This document shows positions 12,750 to 25,734 of a stretch of DNA of 64,000 nucleotides, one piece after another. Where the stretch lies: assembly GCA_021029095.1 (NCBI GenBank), contig JAJOHG010000047.1:182180-246179 (forward strand), read 5' to 3'. The stretch comes from Phellopilus nigrolimitatus (taxonomy: Eukaryota; Basidiomycota; Agaricomycetes; Hymenochaetales; Hymenochaetaceae). Both the position numbers and the translations under genes were made by a program. Every line of letters begins with the position of its first letter. Position 1 is the first letter of the stretch. The notes under the pieces were generated by a model. The model was not told the origin of the DNA and did not search any database. It worked only from the letters and a program-made list of their open reading frames with translations.

Positions 12750-15700
12750 GTGTTGGAAAAGTGTTCGACCTCAGAGCCATTTAAAGCAAAGAGAGCCGAC
12801 CAAAAGAACAAAAGCTCTGATACGATATTCGAGGCATTTTCATTGATCAGGACTTCGCACGAGCGGCTGATGGGGTTGGTATGCTGGTAGCAGTGTCAGA
12901 CAACGTCGTCAGAGAGTAGACGCGACGAACATGGCTATACAACTCGAAGACCATAGTGCGTCGCGGTGATTAAGATAGTTACATCTTTGATCGAGTCAAG
13001 ATGCGAGCCACAATCTTGATGCTGAGATAGATCTGCAGGAGAACAAGGTAGCATCTACATCGTAATAGCAGCCTCGAGACCATATCAAAGTGAGATGCTA
13101 CAATCTATTCTTCTTGTGTCGGTTGAGATGCAAAGGGACTCGACAGAACAACGAAACACGAACTGCTTGGACACCAGCGCCCTCTCAAAAGATGCGTTCC
13201 ATGATTGTTGGCAAGATCTCGTGTACAACGTTCACGAACAGAGAGCGAGCGTTTCGCGATCTTGGTGTACAGACGAGGTAAAGACGAACCACATTTCATT
13301 CGCGAATTTCGAAACAAATTCGTGGATAAAACTAATGACTAGACGCGTCCAAAGCTCGATAAGAAACACACTCAGGGCAGTTGCACTGCACCAAACCATC
13401 TACAACCTCGCTCGAAAACCGCGTTGCAGGTCCGTTTGTACTCAAAGAACGTTTCCTAGCCGATAGAACGAGGAGCACTCGCGCCATGCTGCTGTGCGAA
13501 GTCAATACTTAGAACGCGCAAATGTAAGAAATCTAGATGCCCAAGTGACTGGAAGACACGTGAACGCGACGTGTCAGTCTTCGCAAGAGGAGCGTGGGTC
13601 GTCTTTGGTTTGGCCGTGCGAGAGCAGAAAATAAACGGATCGATCTGGTCGTTGGAGCCTGGAGACAGAGCCGAAACCCGCGAGTTTCCATACTCTGTAA
13701 TCAACAAGCGAGAAAAGAACTAAGAAAAACATGCTCACTCATACTCGCGTCACAAGGTGGCCAGCGCCACCGAACTCGTGCATCGGCAGGTCCATGCAAC
13801 GCAAGCGAGCCGCGCCGTAGAAGCCACAGCGAGAGTCGCAGAACCCACCAGTGTCAGGCCTGAAACCCCGACTCCGAACACACGCAATCAAGCCGCCGAA
13901 AGGACCAGTTCAGAGCGCACCGACACCGCTCCAAATACGTTCCTATCCGATGGATGAGCCGCTCTGTCTAGACAACGCACGCTTCCAGAGCTATCTTCGC
14001 CTGCACTCCAGGGCGGCTTCCAAGAGCGGGCCAACTCGAGGAAACGATCGTCAGAGCTGAGGAAAGCCGCGTCCGCATTTCGAGGAAGGAAGATGAGAAC
14101 GCCACGTTCTCCACGCGCAAGGGAATTCGACTGATCGCCGGGAAAGTGCCACGCTGCATTTTGCACATAGCAGATCTGTTCGGAGTGGCGTGTTGTCTGT
14201 ACGACTCTGGAGCTACAGCCCGCGCGGTATGAGAGGGTTGGAACGTTTCAGCGGTTGGGAGTGACGCGTAAGGCTGGGAAACAATAAGCATGACTAAATG
14301 ATTGCTCACTACGCATACCCGACGGGCGACTGCTGTTGACGCCCCGCGGCACGTACATGTACGTCCCTGAATGCAGTGGGTTCTTCTTCGTGCCTTCAAA
14401 GGGCAGCACACACGCGCTCTGCATACGAAGAAGCGCCTATTCGCATTAGTTATTTCGAGCGTTCGCCCGCCTTTGCTGCTTTGGTGGAAATGACGTTGTG
14501 CTCACCGACGTCGGCAACGTGAGAGCGCTCGGGAGGTGCCGCCAATGCTCGGCTTACGGAACCCGGACGGCACGCACCGCAATACGTAAGTGCTGGACGC
14601 GCTCAGGATGCACGCAGCTGCTGACCGTGTCCGAGGTATGAAGCCAACCGCGTCCGTTTGAATCAAACTGCCCTCCATCCTGCCGATGTTCGACCGCCCT
14701 GCCTCCGCCGCGCCCCCGAAACCAGGCCTGCTCGGTGACGCAGGCAGTGTCGGCCTCGACACGCCGCGCGTCGCGGGCGCGCTCAGCGCTGTCCTGCGTG
14801 GGTAGCCGCGTCTTTCTTCGCGTCTTGCTCTGACTTTTCAGCCGCTGTGGGCGCAACAGACGCATGAGCCGTCCACGCGCAACTCGATCCCACCCATGAC
14901 CGCCCGGCCCGCCCAAACAGCCTCCGCCGTGCGCAGAGCCTCCAATACGACTTCTCCGGCACCGCGAGCTCGGCTGTCGGCGTGGGGCCGCCGGGCGAGC
15001 GTGCGCCGAATGACGTCGCGAGGAAATTTGGTGCGTCCTCTGCTTGCCTTCCGTTAATACTCCCGCGTCTGCCTGTTGAAACCTTCTCTTCGTATACTGA
15101 CGTCACCCCTTTCTTTCTCTTCTTGCAGACCAGACGTCCCCGTCTTAGATTCCCCAGCGCGGCATTTATCGCGGCATGCGCTCCACTTCCCAACTCCGAG
15201 CGCGCCGTGCCCACCGCCTCCGGCCGTTTGGATACGGACGGAGCGAGCGCCTGCAGAAAAATCAACAGTAACAGACGCCGCCGCCCCGCTCCCCGGCGCC
15301 GAGCGCGCCATTCCGTCCGTCACCGGAATCGGCCTCGCCACGCCCTTCGAGGAGCGCGCCGCGCCGAGTGCGGTGGATGGAGGCCCTAGCTCCGCGACGC
15401 TGTCTGTTCCGGTGCAGGCATTTACGAAGAGCGCGTGAGTGCCAATGCCGCTGGCGGACGAGCATGCGCCTGCGCCGGATAGGGAGGATAGACGCGCTGA
15501 GAGCGCACAGAGTGGTGAGGGCATGCAGCGTGACGACAGCGACAGCGGCGGGGAAGGCAGAAGGGGGGCAGAAGGAGAGGATCGCGGAACCTGCGCGTTC
15601 ACCGGTGACGCGCTTGGCGCAGCGAGGTATGTATTTCCTTCCTTCCTTCTCAAGATAGTCAAGCTGATCAACTCGCTCAAGTGTCCAGGAGTCAAATGTG

Positions 15701-17270
15701 ATGGGCTGGCCGTCACTTCGAAAAGAAAAGCGTGTTTCCGCTAAGGACTTGGGTAACGATATGGTGCGTGCTCTCGTTTTCTTTTCTCTCGCCGTGATAC
15801 TCGCTATTTATAACAATCGTCTGAAGCCCGCGCAGGCGATATCTAAAGTCGCGCTCGGAGCGGACACGCAGTCGCTGCACAGAATCCGGACGCTGCATTC
15901 ACGATCTTTGACGGCCGGCGCCGCCGTAGGGACGCAGACATGTTCGGCCTGGATGTGAAGATTTTGTTTATGGGCATGTGCGTGCGCGGTCGTGTCCGTT
16001 TTGCTTTACTTTCGCGTTTTCTCTTAGTCTTTATCGCTAACGCGCTCTGTGTCTAGAACTTAATCGCCTGGACAGACCCCCATTGCGACCATCGTTTGCT
16101 TTTGTACTCAATATCTCCAGACTGCTCGAGCAGGCAAGATGATGTAGAATTTGTATTTGTGAGTTCGTCGTCTCCATATTTCTCGATGTCGTGCTTATTG
16201 TCTCGATCTCCAGCACGTCGATGTATTATAGTCATTTCATCTGTGAAACAGCCGCCAACGACAACGACAATATATAATAGCGCCTCGTCCACGCATGCCT
16301 CTCGCAGACGACCTCAATTGCTGAAAACCGCAACAGGGATACTAGCCGAATGCAAGAGGAATATGGAGGCCAAATTCCATCCCTCTATTCCCTCGGGTTT
16401 GAAACTCATCTGCTGGCTGAACCCGCTAAAGATCTGAGCATTCTACTATTGTAACTACAGGGCTTTGGTGGAAAGAAAAAAGCACAGATAAGATGATCTC
16501 GTCGCGCGGCGCGGCGGGAGCTGCGCAGTTGGGGCGCTGATCAACATTAGTCTGCACACCATCTTTTTTTTACAGATCGTATAAGACAATCAGCGTATCG
16601 CACGCGAACGGGGGAGACCTAACAGCGCGCTTGGCACAAGTGCGTGCATACCGTTTTTCTGTCCTGAAAACAAACGAGCTAATCGAAACTATTTAATTAT
16701 CTGCTCATGGCAACTGCTCGGAGCCTACGCAGAACCTCGCAATTACTTACCCGTCAGCGCGAAGCACGCGGAGGCGTTCATCAAAGCGTTTAGACAAATT
16801 TCGTGGATGCGGCGTGCAAAGTGGACGCTAGCGTTCGTGCTACTCGAGCAGGAGTCACACGCAGGCTCGTGTACGAACATTCCTTTAGTTCTGGGTGCAA
16901 GTCTCGAGCCTGGGGATGCACTTGGAAGTCGGCGCGCTTTCACTCCGCCTGCTCTCGTCGTCTTTCTCGCCGTCCTTAGAGCTAGTGGGCTGCGTCGGTC
17001 GCGTAGATGAGACAGACACTCGCTCCCGGTGCACTGTTTAACTATGGAAAGTGGATTAATAATACATGAACGTGCGCTGTTGATGTATTAGGGTAACCAC
17101 ATCTACCTATTACAATTTGACGCATAATTTCCAGAGGGGTACGATCACACTGAACTCGTATGTACAAAAAGAAACTGATATTTATTCGCCCAGCGAAGAT
17201 TCTTTACAATTGCAATAGCGATCAAATAAGGGCAGAACAATTAATCAAGGGCAGAACAAGACGGCAAAAT
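12750..17270 (+). pseudogene. Companion gene remnant, unit 3 (type A cassette)
   Basis: The longest open piece is 13095-13466, 123 codons. It includes FHDCWQDLVYNVHEQRASV and WCTDEVKTNHISFANF, and the same reading frame can be followed in units 6 and 7 with stops or shifts. A second piece near 13757-13957 resembles the TQTRAR..AMQANRAVEA module of later units. The DTPR exon region lies at about 14690-14800, with a GTGGGT donor. The type A cassette occupies 15439-15900. It comprises an acidic ADEHAPAPDREDRRAES region, a 62-nt GT-AG intron at 15627-15688 and the GVKCDGLA exon. Later, 16300-16430 reads RPQLLKTATGILAEC and 16730-16860 reads NYLPVSAKHAEAFIKAFRQ. These are coding-like segments in separate frames. 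The gene was probably real in an ancestor; no product can be named. Confidence 0.4.
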
Positions 17271-17405
17271 AAATAACAGATTGAATAGGAGCGCAGGCGT
17301 GTTTGATCATCCGACACATCTTCTGCACAACAGTTATGAGATCAGCAAGCAAAGCCATCAAAACAAATAGAACAATGAAATCACCTGGGAATTCCCTTTG
17401 AAAAA

Positions 17406-19021
17406 TCAAGAGAACTCAATGTTGCTCATGGTCTTCAGTCTGTAGCTGGTCCCTCCATTGGCTCCTCTCTCTCCGGCCTCCTTCAGATGGACCAGCAGAT
17501 GACTTCCCAGGACACAGAGAAGACTGGGACTGCCCAAAACACCCAGGAGATTAGCCAGAAAAGGGTTTGGGATGAACAGCTGGTTTGCCATTATCTTCAT
17601 GCAACTGCAAAAGATGACCCTGTTAGAATTATCAGCATATGCCACCAGTAATGCATGAAGGAAAATGTACAGAATAAAATAGATTGCCTGGTCTTGGATG
17701 AGCACCTTAACAAGGGTGAACTGACTGAAGCCAGCTGTCTCTCTCCAGTGTTCTGCAGCCTTGTAGAGTGCTAGAATCATTAGGATGATTGCATACAGCA
17801 TTGGTGCAGCCCTATTCCAGCTTTCAAGTCAGTGTGAGTGCTTTCCCAAGAACACCAGTGCTAACCAAGATAAAGCAGCCCACACTTTTGGAGGGTCTCT
17901 ATTGATTCCACAAATTGTTACATCTTTTGCAAGTCTCAATACAACTACTGAAACTCATGATTAGAAAATGACACTGTAGGATGAACAAGTATTCTTACAC
18001 TCTTCATATATGCTGGGATATATGAGAAGACCCAGACCAAATGCTGCCTCCAGTCCAAATAGAATCCTCAGACATGCAGCTAACCTCTTATCTATTGTTT
18101 TTCAACACTAGCAGTAAATGACAGTATTAAGAATGCTCACCCTGGTGGTATAGTGCCAGTACCCGCATCTGAAGAATATCTGTAAGATAATTAGTGCAGG
18201 ATTGATGTGTTGGGTATTATAAGTAGGGAGACATTACAGTCAATCAAAAGGATAGTCATCCAATCTTCGCTGAAATGAGCAAGATGTTGTTCTGTGTAAA
18301 AACTTAAGAACTCACCAGCCAGACCCTGAATCCAGCCAAAGCCGAGGCCTTTCAATATTATCAGTAGAGACTGGAATACAGTAACTAGGTGCTTACACCT
18401 ATAAGTGAAGTTTAGAGTCAGCCACAGTAAGTTATAGTACAGTGATCAGAAATTGCTTGCAGTATTCCATTTTCTCGAAGAGTATCAACTATAAAAGGTA
18501 GTGTCAGTGAACATTCTTGGTTTGGTGCACCCCCATCAAAGTTTTGACGTACCCACTATAGCAGAAAGGGCTCCAAGAATCCCAATGTAACGATTCTGAA
18601 ACCATGTATTAAAGCAGTCTACCAGAGGAAAATGTAAGATGCTACTTACTGCAAAGTAAATCAAGCTAACAAAGCTGCGAGGAGAGCTCTTCGTTCCACA
18701 TGGCAAGTAAGTGTATGTCCCGTGCTGATATCAAACAGATGTCGCACCCCAAAGTATTTAATCTAATGATGCAATGATCAGTTTAGGCGTGAAGACGATA
18801 ATGCCAGGCCGCATTCACCTCCTTGTCCATAGTGATAACTGAAAAATAATATGACATGAGATCTTGAAACGGCTGGCACTAACATACCAAAACGTACTGG
18901 TGTTATAGACCAAAAGAGTTAGAATTGCCACTTCAGTGTGTTGTGAGATATCTATCTCTGAGATGATGAGTGGCACGAGGCTTGGATCAACAGGCTCGAC
19001 GTCAGAGCGTATAGAATACAT
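17406..19021 (-). CDS. DUF6533-type multi-span membrane protein, copy 3 (best-preserved)
   Basis: This is the reference copy for the exon model, read on the minus strand. Exon 1 is 18898-19021 (41 codons, MYSIRSDVEPVDPSLVPL...LLVYNT). A 20-nt micro-exon at 18819-18838 encodes ITMDKE. Later exons carry SSPRSFVSLIYFA, NRYIGILGALSAIV, a Trp-containing segment ending GLAG, then DWMTILLID, the RVLALY motif, DKRLAACLRILFGLEAAF, and a VVLRLAKDV to ALSW exon. The next-to-last exon is 17671-17811 (AAEHWRETAGFSQFTLVKV...DQAIYFI). The last is 17406-17604, ending LGSHLLVHLKEAGERGANGG and SNIEFS. The DKE..., RY..LG, RV.ALY, L..DQ..YF and GSxLLxxLxE features match the basidiomycete DUF6533 membrane family, whose function is unknown. 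All exons are open. The 5' edge of exon 3 and the phase of the intron after GLAG are unresolved. Confidence 0.72.
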
Positions 19022-19069
19022 AGTGAATGCGTGTAAAAGGTTTCAGCAAGGCTTCAAAAAGTCGACTCG

Positions 19070-22000
19070 GGGGGATGCATCGAGACAGCCCAGCGACCTC
19101 AGAGACATTTAAAGCAAAGAGAACCGGGCAAAAGAATAAAAGCCCTGACGCGATCTTCCATGCAGTATTTCTGATCAAAGATACAGTCGGTACTTCACGC
19201 GGGCTGCTTAACGGTGCTGGCATGCTTCCATTCGACGAGTGCAACCACCGGTATGCGGTCCATACAGGAACGTCCTGGATGTCATACACAGGACTGCTTC
19301 ATGTCGAACAGACACTGGCCTCGGAAGCCATCTTTTTTTCGAGAAGCATGATTATCATCACCCAGAGAGCGAAAGTGGAGCTGGGTCACTTCGACTGAGG
19401 CACAGTCTTGTTACAAGCGCTTACTGACAACGAAAGCGCTACAGATAATCCTAGGTCCTCAAGAGGCGACGAGGTACACGGAGTCCCAGAATTCGTGCGG
19501 CTTCTTCACAAAATCAAATGACAACAAGAGGAGCGCTCTTGGATGCTGAGTACGAACGAGCGCCTCTTCGCGACTCGAGTTCCAAAAATGTTACCTGCGA
19601 GACGGCTAGACTGTAAAGCACCAAGCGGAACGCTCAGAGACGAAGATGGAAGAAAAGTATGTAAGAAGAATGCGAGCATACCTACTTTCGCATTGGCGTG
19701 CTTTCCGTGTCCAAGTAATCCCCGCTCGCGCTCGGCTGTCAGATTCTCCGCAAACGCAACGTCCTGATGCAGCTGACTCCTGTAGTTACAAGGGAAAATA
19801 AAAAGGCCGGCTGACCCGGGTGAATGTCCGAGACTTGAAAATGAGAAACACAACTCCGGGCATACGCCGCCAAACACCGAAAACACTCTGTCCGAGTGCA
19901 CCAACGCCGGCACGAATCCAATACCGACGAGCCGCTCTCTAAATCACGCAGCGCACCTCCCCTCAAATGATTTCGGACCGCCCGTCCGAGAAGCACCATG
20001 TCGCGAGAGCGCGCGAGCGACGCGAGTCTAAGTTGCCGGCTGTTTACACAACCCGGGACCTGCGAGAGGGGCTGAGACTGAGCTGTCGCCGACGGCTTGG
20101 GGTGCGGGATTTCTCAGCGCGTGGTGGCGTCTCGCACGGCTGGGAACCAATAAACACGACTGTCAGTGAAAATTCTGGTCCAGAAACACTCGCACAGATG
20201 CACCGCAAACGACATCTAGAGAGCCACGCGGTGTCTCCAATCCCCACGTCCCGCGCAGCTCCCTCGTGAAACTAGAACGAACAGTTTGATCAGCGCGTTA
20301 AACTTACGCACCTCTGCGTGGTCTGCAGGTCGAGCGCTAGCGCACCTCAGCCGCGTCGTGACTGACAGCAATATTGGAAGGCGCAAGCACGACTGCCAGC
20401 GTAGATGTGGACGGATCCGCATACTTACCGCGACACCTGCGACATCACGATCAGCCCCTGGATCCCGACAGGTGACAGGCGTCTACGACCTGCGAACGCA
20501 GCGGCTTCTGAGCGTTAGAACAGCAATAAGGGCGCTTTGCGTGCGAGCGCCTCATTTCTGCCTGCACGTCGCGCTCTAGCGCGCCTTCACAGCTCTGAGA
20601 CAGAAGATTCAGATCGAATCATCAAGCACGTCCTGAAGGCGGCAGAGAAACGGGTTCATAAATGATGAGAAGATGTCAGAAGAATGCCACATACCTATGT
20701 AGTTTTGCGCTATCGTGGCTTCGGGATACTTAAAGCACCATCGATTCCAACTATCAGGCACGATGCGAGCCGATGGAAGTGAGTACCAGAAGAACCTGAT
20801 AGGCCAGGCGCACGAGACTAAGCGTCGGGCGGAGCGAGCCGATGCCTGAAAGCCACAGGTCTAGTCATGATTGCGGGAACGAGGCCGAGCGGGGGTTAGT
20901 CGTTGAAAGATGCTCGCGTTCCAACGGTGCAAGAATTGCAAATTAGTATGAGGTTAAAAGCGAATATGAGATGAAGTCGTGCGCGCCACGCACTTTGAGG
21001 AACTGAATGACTGTCGGCGACGAGTCCTCACATACTCACCGCGCTGTCCAGAAAGTGCAGGTTGTCGTCTGAGCATATTCAGCGCTCGATGTGCAGTTTG
21101 AGAGCGAGACAGAAAAAAGAAGACGGTAAAGGAGTTAGTCGAGGGCAGACCATGCCAGCACGCGTAAAGTCGAGCGGCGCGTGAGGTTGGCACACTTCGT
21201 GTTGGACACGAAGTTGAGACCATATATCTGACGCGCGAACGAGCCCCAACAAGGACGTAGAAACAAGCGGATATATTCAGTCCAGTAAGTACAACAGGCT
21301 CGTACAACGTCTATGATGGACAAATTGGCGATGATGAGCGCGAGATCGCGAAGATGAGGAAGACGACGGACTCACGTATGCACAACCTTCCAGCCCGAGC
21401 CTCTATTCCGCCTCCGCGTCCTCAAGACCCTTCGCTGGCGTTGGTCAATGTCGAAGGCGAACGATGGCGAAGGCCGCTGGCCCGCGAACGACCGGGCCGG
21501 CCACGCTCAATGACATAAGCATCGGCACGGCACGTGCCACGGAGGTAGCAAGGAATGAAGCCATCCCGTCCCCAGCTATCGTGTCCGTTATGACCTTCAT
21601 CAACATAGGCCCACCCGTCTCCACCACAGCCGACACTCGGCCGCCTCACCTCCGCTCCGCCTCCCAAACCGGGCTTGCTCGGTGGCGCCGGCAGCGTCGA
21701 CCTCGACACGCCGCCCGAGCGTGTCGCGGGCGCTGTCCTGCGCGAGTAGCCGCGTCCTCCTCCTCCGCATCTCGCTCTGACTCGTGTTTGCGTTTCAGCA
21801 GCTGCCTCAGGCGCCGTCAGGGCGCAACTCGACCGCCCGGCCCGCCAAGACAGCCTCCGCCGCGTGCACGAGCGTCGACCACGCCTCGATGACCGCGACG
21901 CGCGCACAAGGCCTTCAATTCGACTGCTCCGGCTTTTCCGGCGCTGCGAGCTTGGCTGCCGGCGCGGGCCATCGGACGAGCGCGCGCCGAATGACGTCGC

Positions 22001-23930
22001 AAAATATTTGGGTGCGCCTCTGTGCTTGCCTTCCGTTGTTCCATATTCGTATCCCGACGTCATCCTTTTCTTTCTCCCGCCGCAGATTCGATGTCCCCGT
22101 CTCAGGCACTCCCAGCGTGGTCTCCTCCGCAGTGCGCCCCGCTCCCCGTCTCCTCGCGCGTCCATCCCCGGCGTCTCCAGCAGCGAGCGCACAGACACAG
22201 CTGGCGCGTCCCCACGGGTCCCTCTGCCAAGCACTGAGTGGCCCATTCCGTCGCTTTCGGCCACTCGGACACGGACTACGCGAGCGGTGGCAGCGGAAGC
22301 AGCAGAAACAGAATCAGCCGTCGCCCCGCTCCCTGGTACCGAGCGCGCCATCGCCGCCCATCACTCCCTCCGAAGAGCGCGCCGCGCGCGGTGTGCCCGC
22401 GGCGGACAGGGCCCGCTCCGGCAACGCGACGCCGTCTCTTGCCAGCGTTTAGAAGCGCGCGCGCGCGGGGCTGCCGCCTCCGCCGCCAAAGGTCGAACCG
22501 CTGGCGGACGAGCACGTATACGCTCTGAGGGCGCACAAAGCAGCGAGGACGTGCAGAGCGTCGACAGCGGCACCGGCGGGGAGGGGAAGGAGGAGGGCAG
22601 GGCGAAGCGGATGGTCGAGAATGCGAAGAATAAGCTGCGCCGGCACTGACTGGTCGCCCCTTTCCTTGGCCATGCTCGTGCCCGCCAATAAGAAGCATGA
22701 CGAGAGGATGGAGATGTATCACTACTGATGGCCCGGAGAAGCGGAGACAGTACGAGTGGATGCTGGACGTCAAGCTGCCCGACAGTATCTGTGCGGTCGA
22801 AGAACCGTCCAAAGTTAGTTCATTTGCTGCTTTATTCTTTCACGTTGTTCACTCTACTGTCCAACACTTGCTTTCATCCATGCGCATTGCATGAGTAGGC
22901 GGTGATGTACCTGACGAGCGGCCTTCGCGAAACACGGGTGTGCATATCGCCTCCTCCCTCTCGAGATAGGCACAATCTGACCAAGTCGCTCGCATGTATA
23001 GTCCCCTATAGGAGTGGACCATCACTTCGAACTCGCTCGTTCTCTCATCTGGTGGCATAATGATGCAATCCCCTCGCTTTTTCCAACACCCGGGTATGCT
23101 GCTAATGTAATCGTAGGTACTAGTGGTAAAACAAAATTAATGCTGATACAATAAATCTCCTCACAATCCACCGAGCATCCCGAAGCGAGTCGCGCCGTTG
23201 AGGCGCTGTTCGAACTTTAGTCTTCACACCGTCTCTTTTCTGGATAGCGCAGTAAAATCGGTGTGTCTCCCATGCGAACGGGGGCGACCGAATAACGCGC
23301 TCGGCGCAGGTGCGTGAATACCGTCTCGCCTCTCCCTCCTCAAGAGAACGAGCTGAACTTGTCCAGCTAGTAAATTTTGAGGGTTGCGACTGCCGCGCCT
23401 GACTCTGGAAAACTGCTCAAAGCGCACGCAGAACCTCACGGTTACTTACCCGTCAGCGCGAAGCACGCGCAGCCATTCAGCAAAGTGCTAAGACAAATCT
23501 CGTGGACACGGCGTGCAAAGCAGACGCTAGCGTCCGCTCTACTCGAGCAAGCGCCAAGCGCAAGTGTACGAAAAAAATCTTAGTCCCGTGCAGGTACCGA
23601 ACCTGCAGACACACATCCAAGTCGGCGCGCTTTCGCTCCGCTTGCTCTCCTTTTCTTTCTCGCCGTCTTCGGTGCTAACGGGCTATGTTGGCTGCGTACG
23701 ATGTTCTCTCCCAGGGCACTGATTAACTAGGGCAAGCCGGATAAGCAATACACGCGCACTGGTGATGTATTGGGGTAACCGCATCTATCTATTTCGTACA
23801 TCCCAGAGGTGGACAATCACACCGAGTTTGTATGTACAAACAAACTGGTATTTTTTCGTCCGGTGAAGATTCTTTACATTGCAACGACAATTAAATAAGA
23901 GCAGAATGAAAAGGCAAAAACAAAAACAAC
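19070..23930 (+). pseudogene. Companion gene remnant, unit 4 (type B cassette)
   Basis: The remnant begins divergently from DUF6533 copy 3 with an open stretch (19027-19398) sharing SETFKAKRTGQKNKSPDAI with its siblings. An open frame at 19967-20269 contains the TTRDLREGLRLSCRRRLG module. The exon with the GARDxD/TPR-like module lies near 21620-21750. Its intron donor position reads GCGAGT where other copies have GTGAGT. A Ser/Ala/Pro-rich tract spans 22090-22450. The type B cassette lies at 22720-23040, with PEKRRQYEWMLDVKLPDSI followed by an intron and a TSGLRETRV-like exon. Near 23400-23580 an open stretch reads GKLLKAHAEPHGYLPVSAKH and AQPFSKVLRQISW. Unit 4 is the longest unit. Frames are broken between modules. 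Function unknown. Confidence 0.4.
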
Positions 23931-24056
23931 AAATAGAACAGGAGTGCAGGTGTCTTTGGCTCTCCTACACATCTTCTGCACAACTGTTATTAAATTAGTG
24001 AGCAAAATGATCAAACAAATAGAACAATGAAATCACCTTGGAATCCCTTCACATAA

Positions 24057-25680
24057 TCAGGAAAAATCGATGTTGCTCATGGTCTTCATCCTGTAGCTGG
24101 TCCCTCCATTGGCACCCCTCTCTCCAGCTTCCTTCAGATGGACCAGCAAGTGGCTCCCAAGAACACAGAGAAAACTGGGACTTCCCAAAATAGTTAGGAA
24201 ATCGGCCAGAAGGATATTTGGGATGTAGAACTGGATTGCCATTATCCGCATAACACTGCAAAAGATGACCCTGTCAGAGTAATTAGCTTCTAACCCACTA
24301 GCCATGCATGAAGGAAAAAAAAATACATAATAAAATAAATGGCCTGATCTTGGATGAGCACCTTAACAAGGGTGAACTGACTGAAGCCAGATGTCTCCCT
24401 CCAATGTTCTGCAGCCTTGTAGAGTGCTAGAATCATTAGGATAATTGCATACAACATTGGAGCAGCCCTGATCAAGTTTCCAAGTCAATGTGAGTGCTTT
24501 CCCAAGAACACCAGTGCTAACCAGGATAAAGCACCCCACACTTTTGGAGGGTTTCTATCATATCCACAAACTGTTACTCCTTTTGCAAGCCCCACTACAA
24601 CAGCTGACCCATGATGAGAAAATGCCAATGTAGGATGGACAAATGCTCTTACTCTCTCGATAGATGTTGCCATATATAAGGATACTCAGGCCAAATGCTG
24701 CATCCAGTCCAAATAGTGTCCTCAGGCATGCAGCTAGCCTCTTATCTGTTGTTTTTCTAGACACTAGCAGTAATTGGCAGTATTAGGAATGCTCACCCTG
24801 GTGGTACAGTGCCGAAACCCTCAGCAGAAGAATATCTGTAAGGCAATTATTGTGGGATTAATGTGCTGGGTATTATAAATAGGGAGACATTACAGTCAAT
24901 CAAAAGGATAGTCATCAAGTCTTCCCTGGAATGAGCAAGATGTTGTTCTGTGCCAAATTCATAAACTCACTAGCCAGACCCTCAATCCAGGTGAAGCCGA
25001 GGCCTTTTCAATAATATCAGTAGAGACTGAAATACAGTATCTGGGTGCTTACACCTATAAGTGAAGTTTAGAGTTAGCCACAGTAAGTTATAGTACAGTG
25101 ATCAGAAATAGCTTGCAGTGCTTCATTTGCTTGAAGAGTATTTACTATAAAAGATGTGTCAGTATATATTCCTTTTCTGATGCATACTCAGTAAAGGGCT
25201 GACTTACACACTATATCAGAAAGGGCTCCAATAATCCCAATGTAGCAATTCTACAACACATTAGAGTGGTTTATCAGAAGAAACCGTAAGATATTATTCA
25301 CTGCGAAGTAAATCAAGCTAACAAAGCTGCGAGGAGAGCTCTTCGTTCCACATGGCAAGTAAGTGTATGCCCGGTGCTAATACCAAGCAAATGACGTACC
25401 CAAAAGTACTTAATCTAAGTGATAGAATGACCAGTTTAGACGTGAAGACGATGATGCCAGACCCTATTTACCTCCTTGTCCATAGTGATAACTGAAAGAT
25501 AATACATCAATCAATCCCGAAATAGGTACTATCTCAAGCCAAGATGCGAAGCTTACTGATATCGTAAACCAAGAGAGTTAGAATTGCCACTTGAGTGTAT
25601 TGTCCGATATCTATCTCTGAGATGAAAAGAGGCACGAGGATTGGATCAACAGGCTCGACGTCAGAGCGTATTGAAAGCAT
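24057..25680 (-). pseudogene. DUF6533-type membrane protein gene, copy 4 (frameshift)
   Basis: Starts MLSIRSDVEPVDPILVPLF at 25680; stop TGA at 24057. Splice sites match the copy at 17406-19021: TTTCAG before the ITMDKE micro-exon, GTGAAT after IYFA, a TTTTGCAG acceptor before the last exon, and GTTAGT after ALSW. The usual NRYIGILG is NCYIGIIG here, so the Arg of the RY motif is lost. In the exon after that motif one extra base in an AAAAGG run (near 25012) shifts the frame and gives an early stop, where other copies have AAAGG. The 3' exons are well kept, including VVVGLAKGVTVCGYDRNPPK and the SNIEFS ending. It is a likely pseudogene unless the homopolymer difference is a sequencing error. 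Confidence 0.6.
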
Positions 25681-25734
25681 ATTGAACGCGCGTGAAAGGT
25701 TTCAACAAGGATTCAAGAGGTAGACTCGGGGAAT

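Noticed and set aside
24290..24475. Separate small membrane ORFs on the minus strand within each DUF6533 gene
   Set aside because: They are individual exons of the DUF6533 gene read through into introns, not independent genes.
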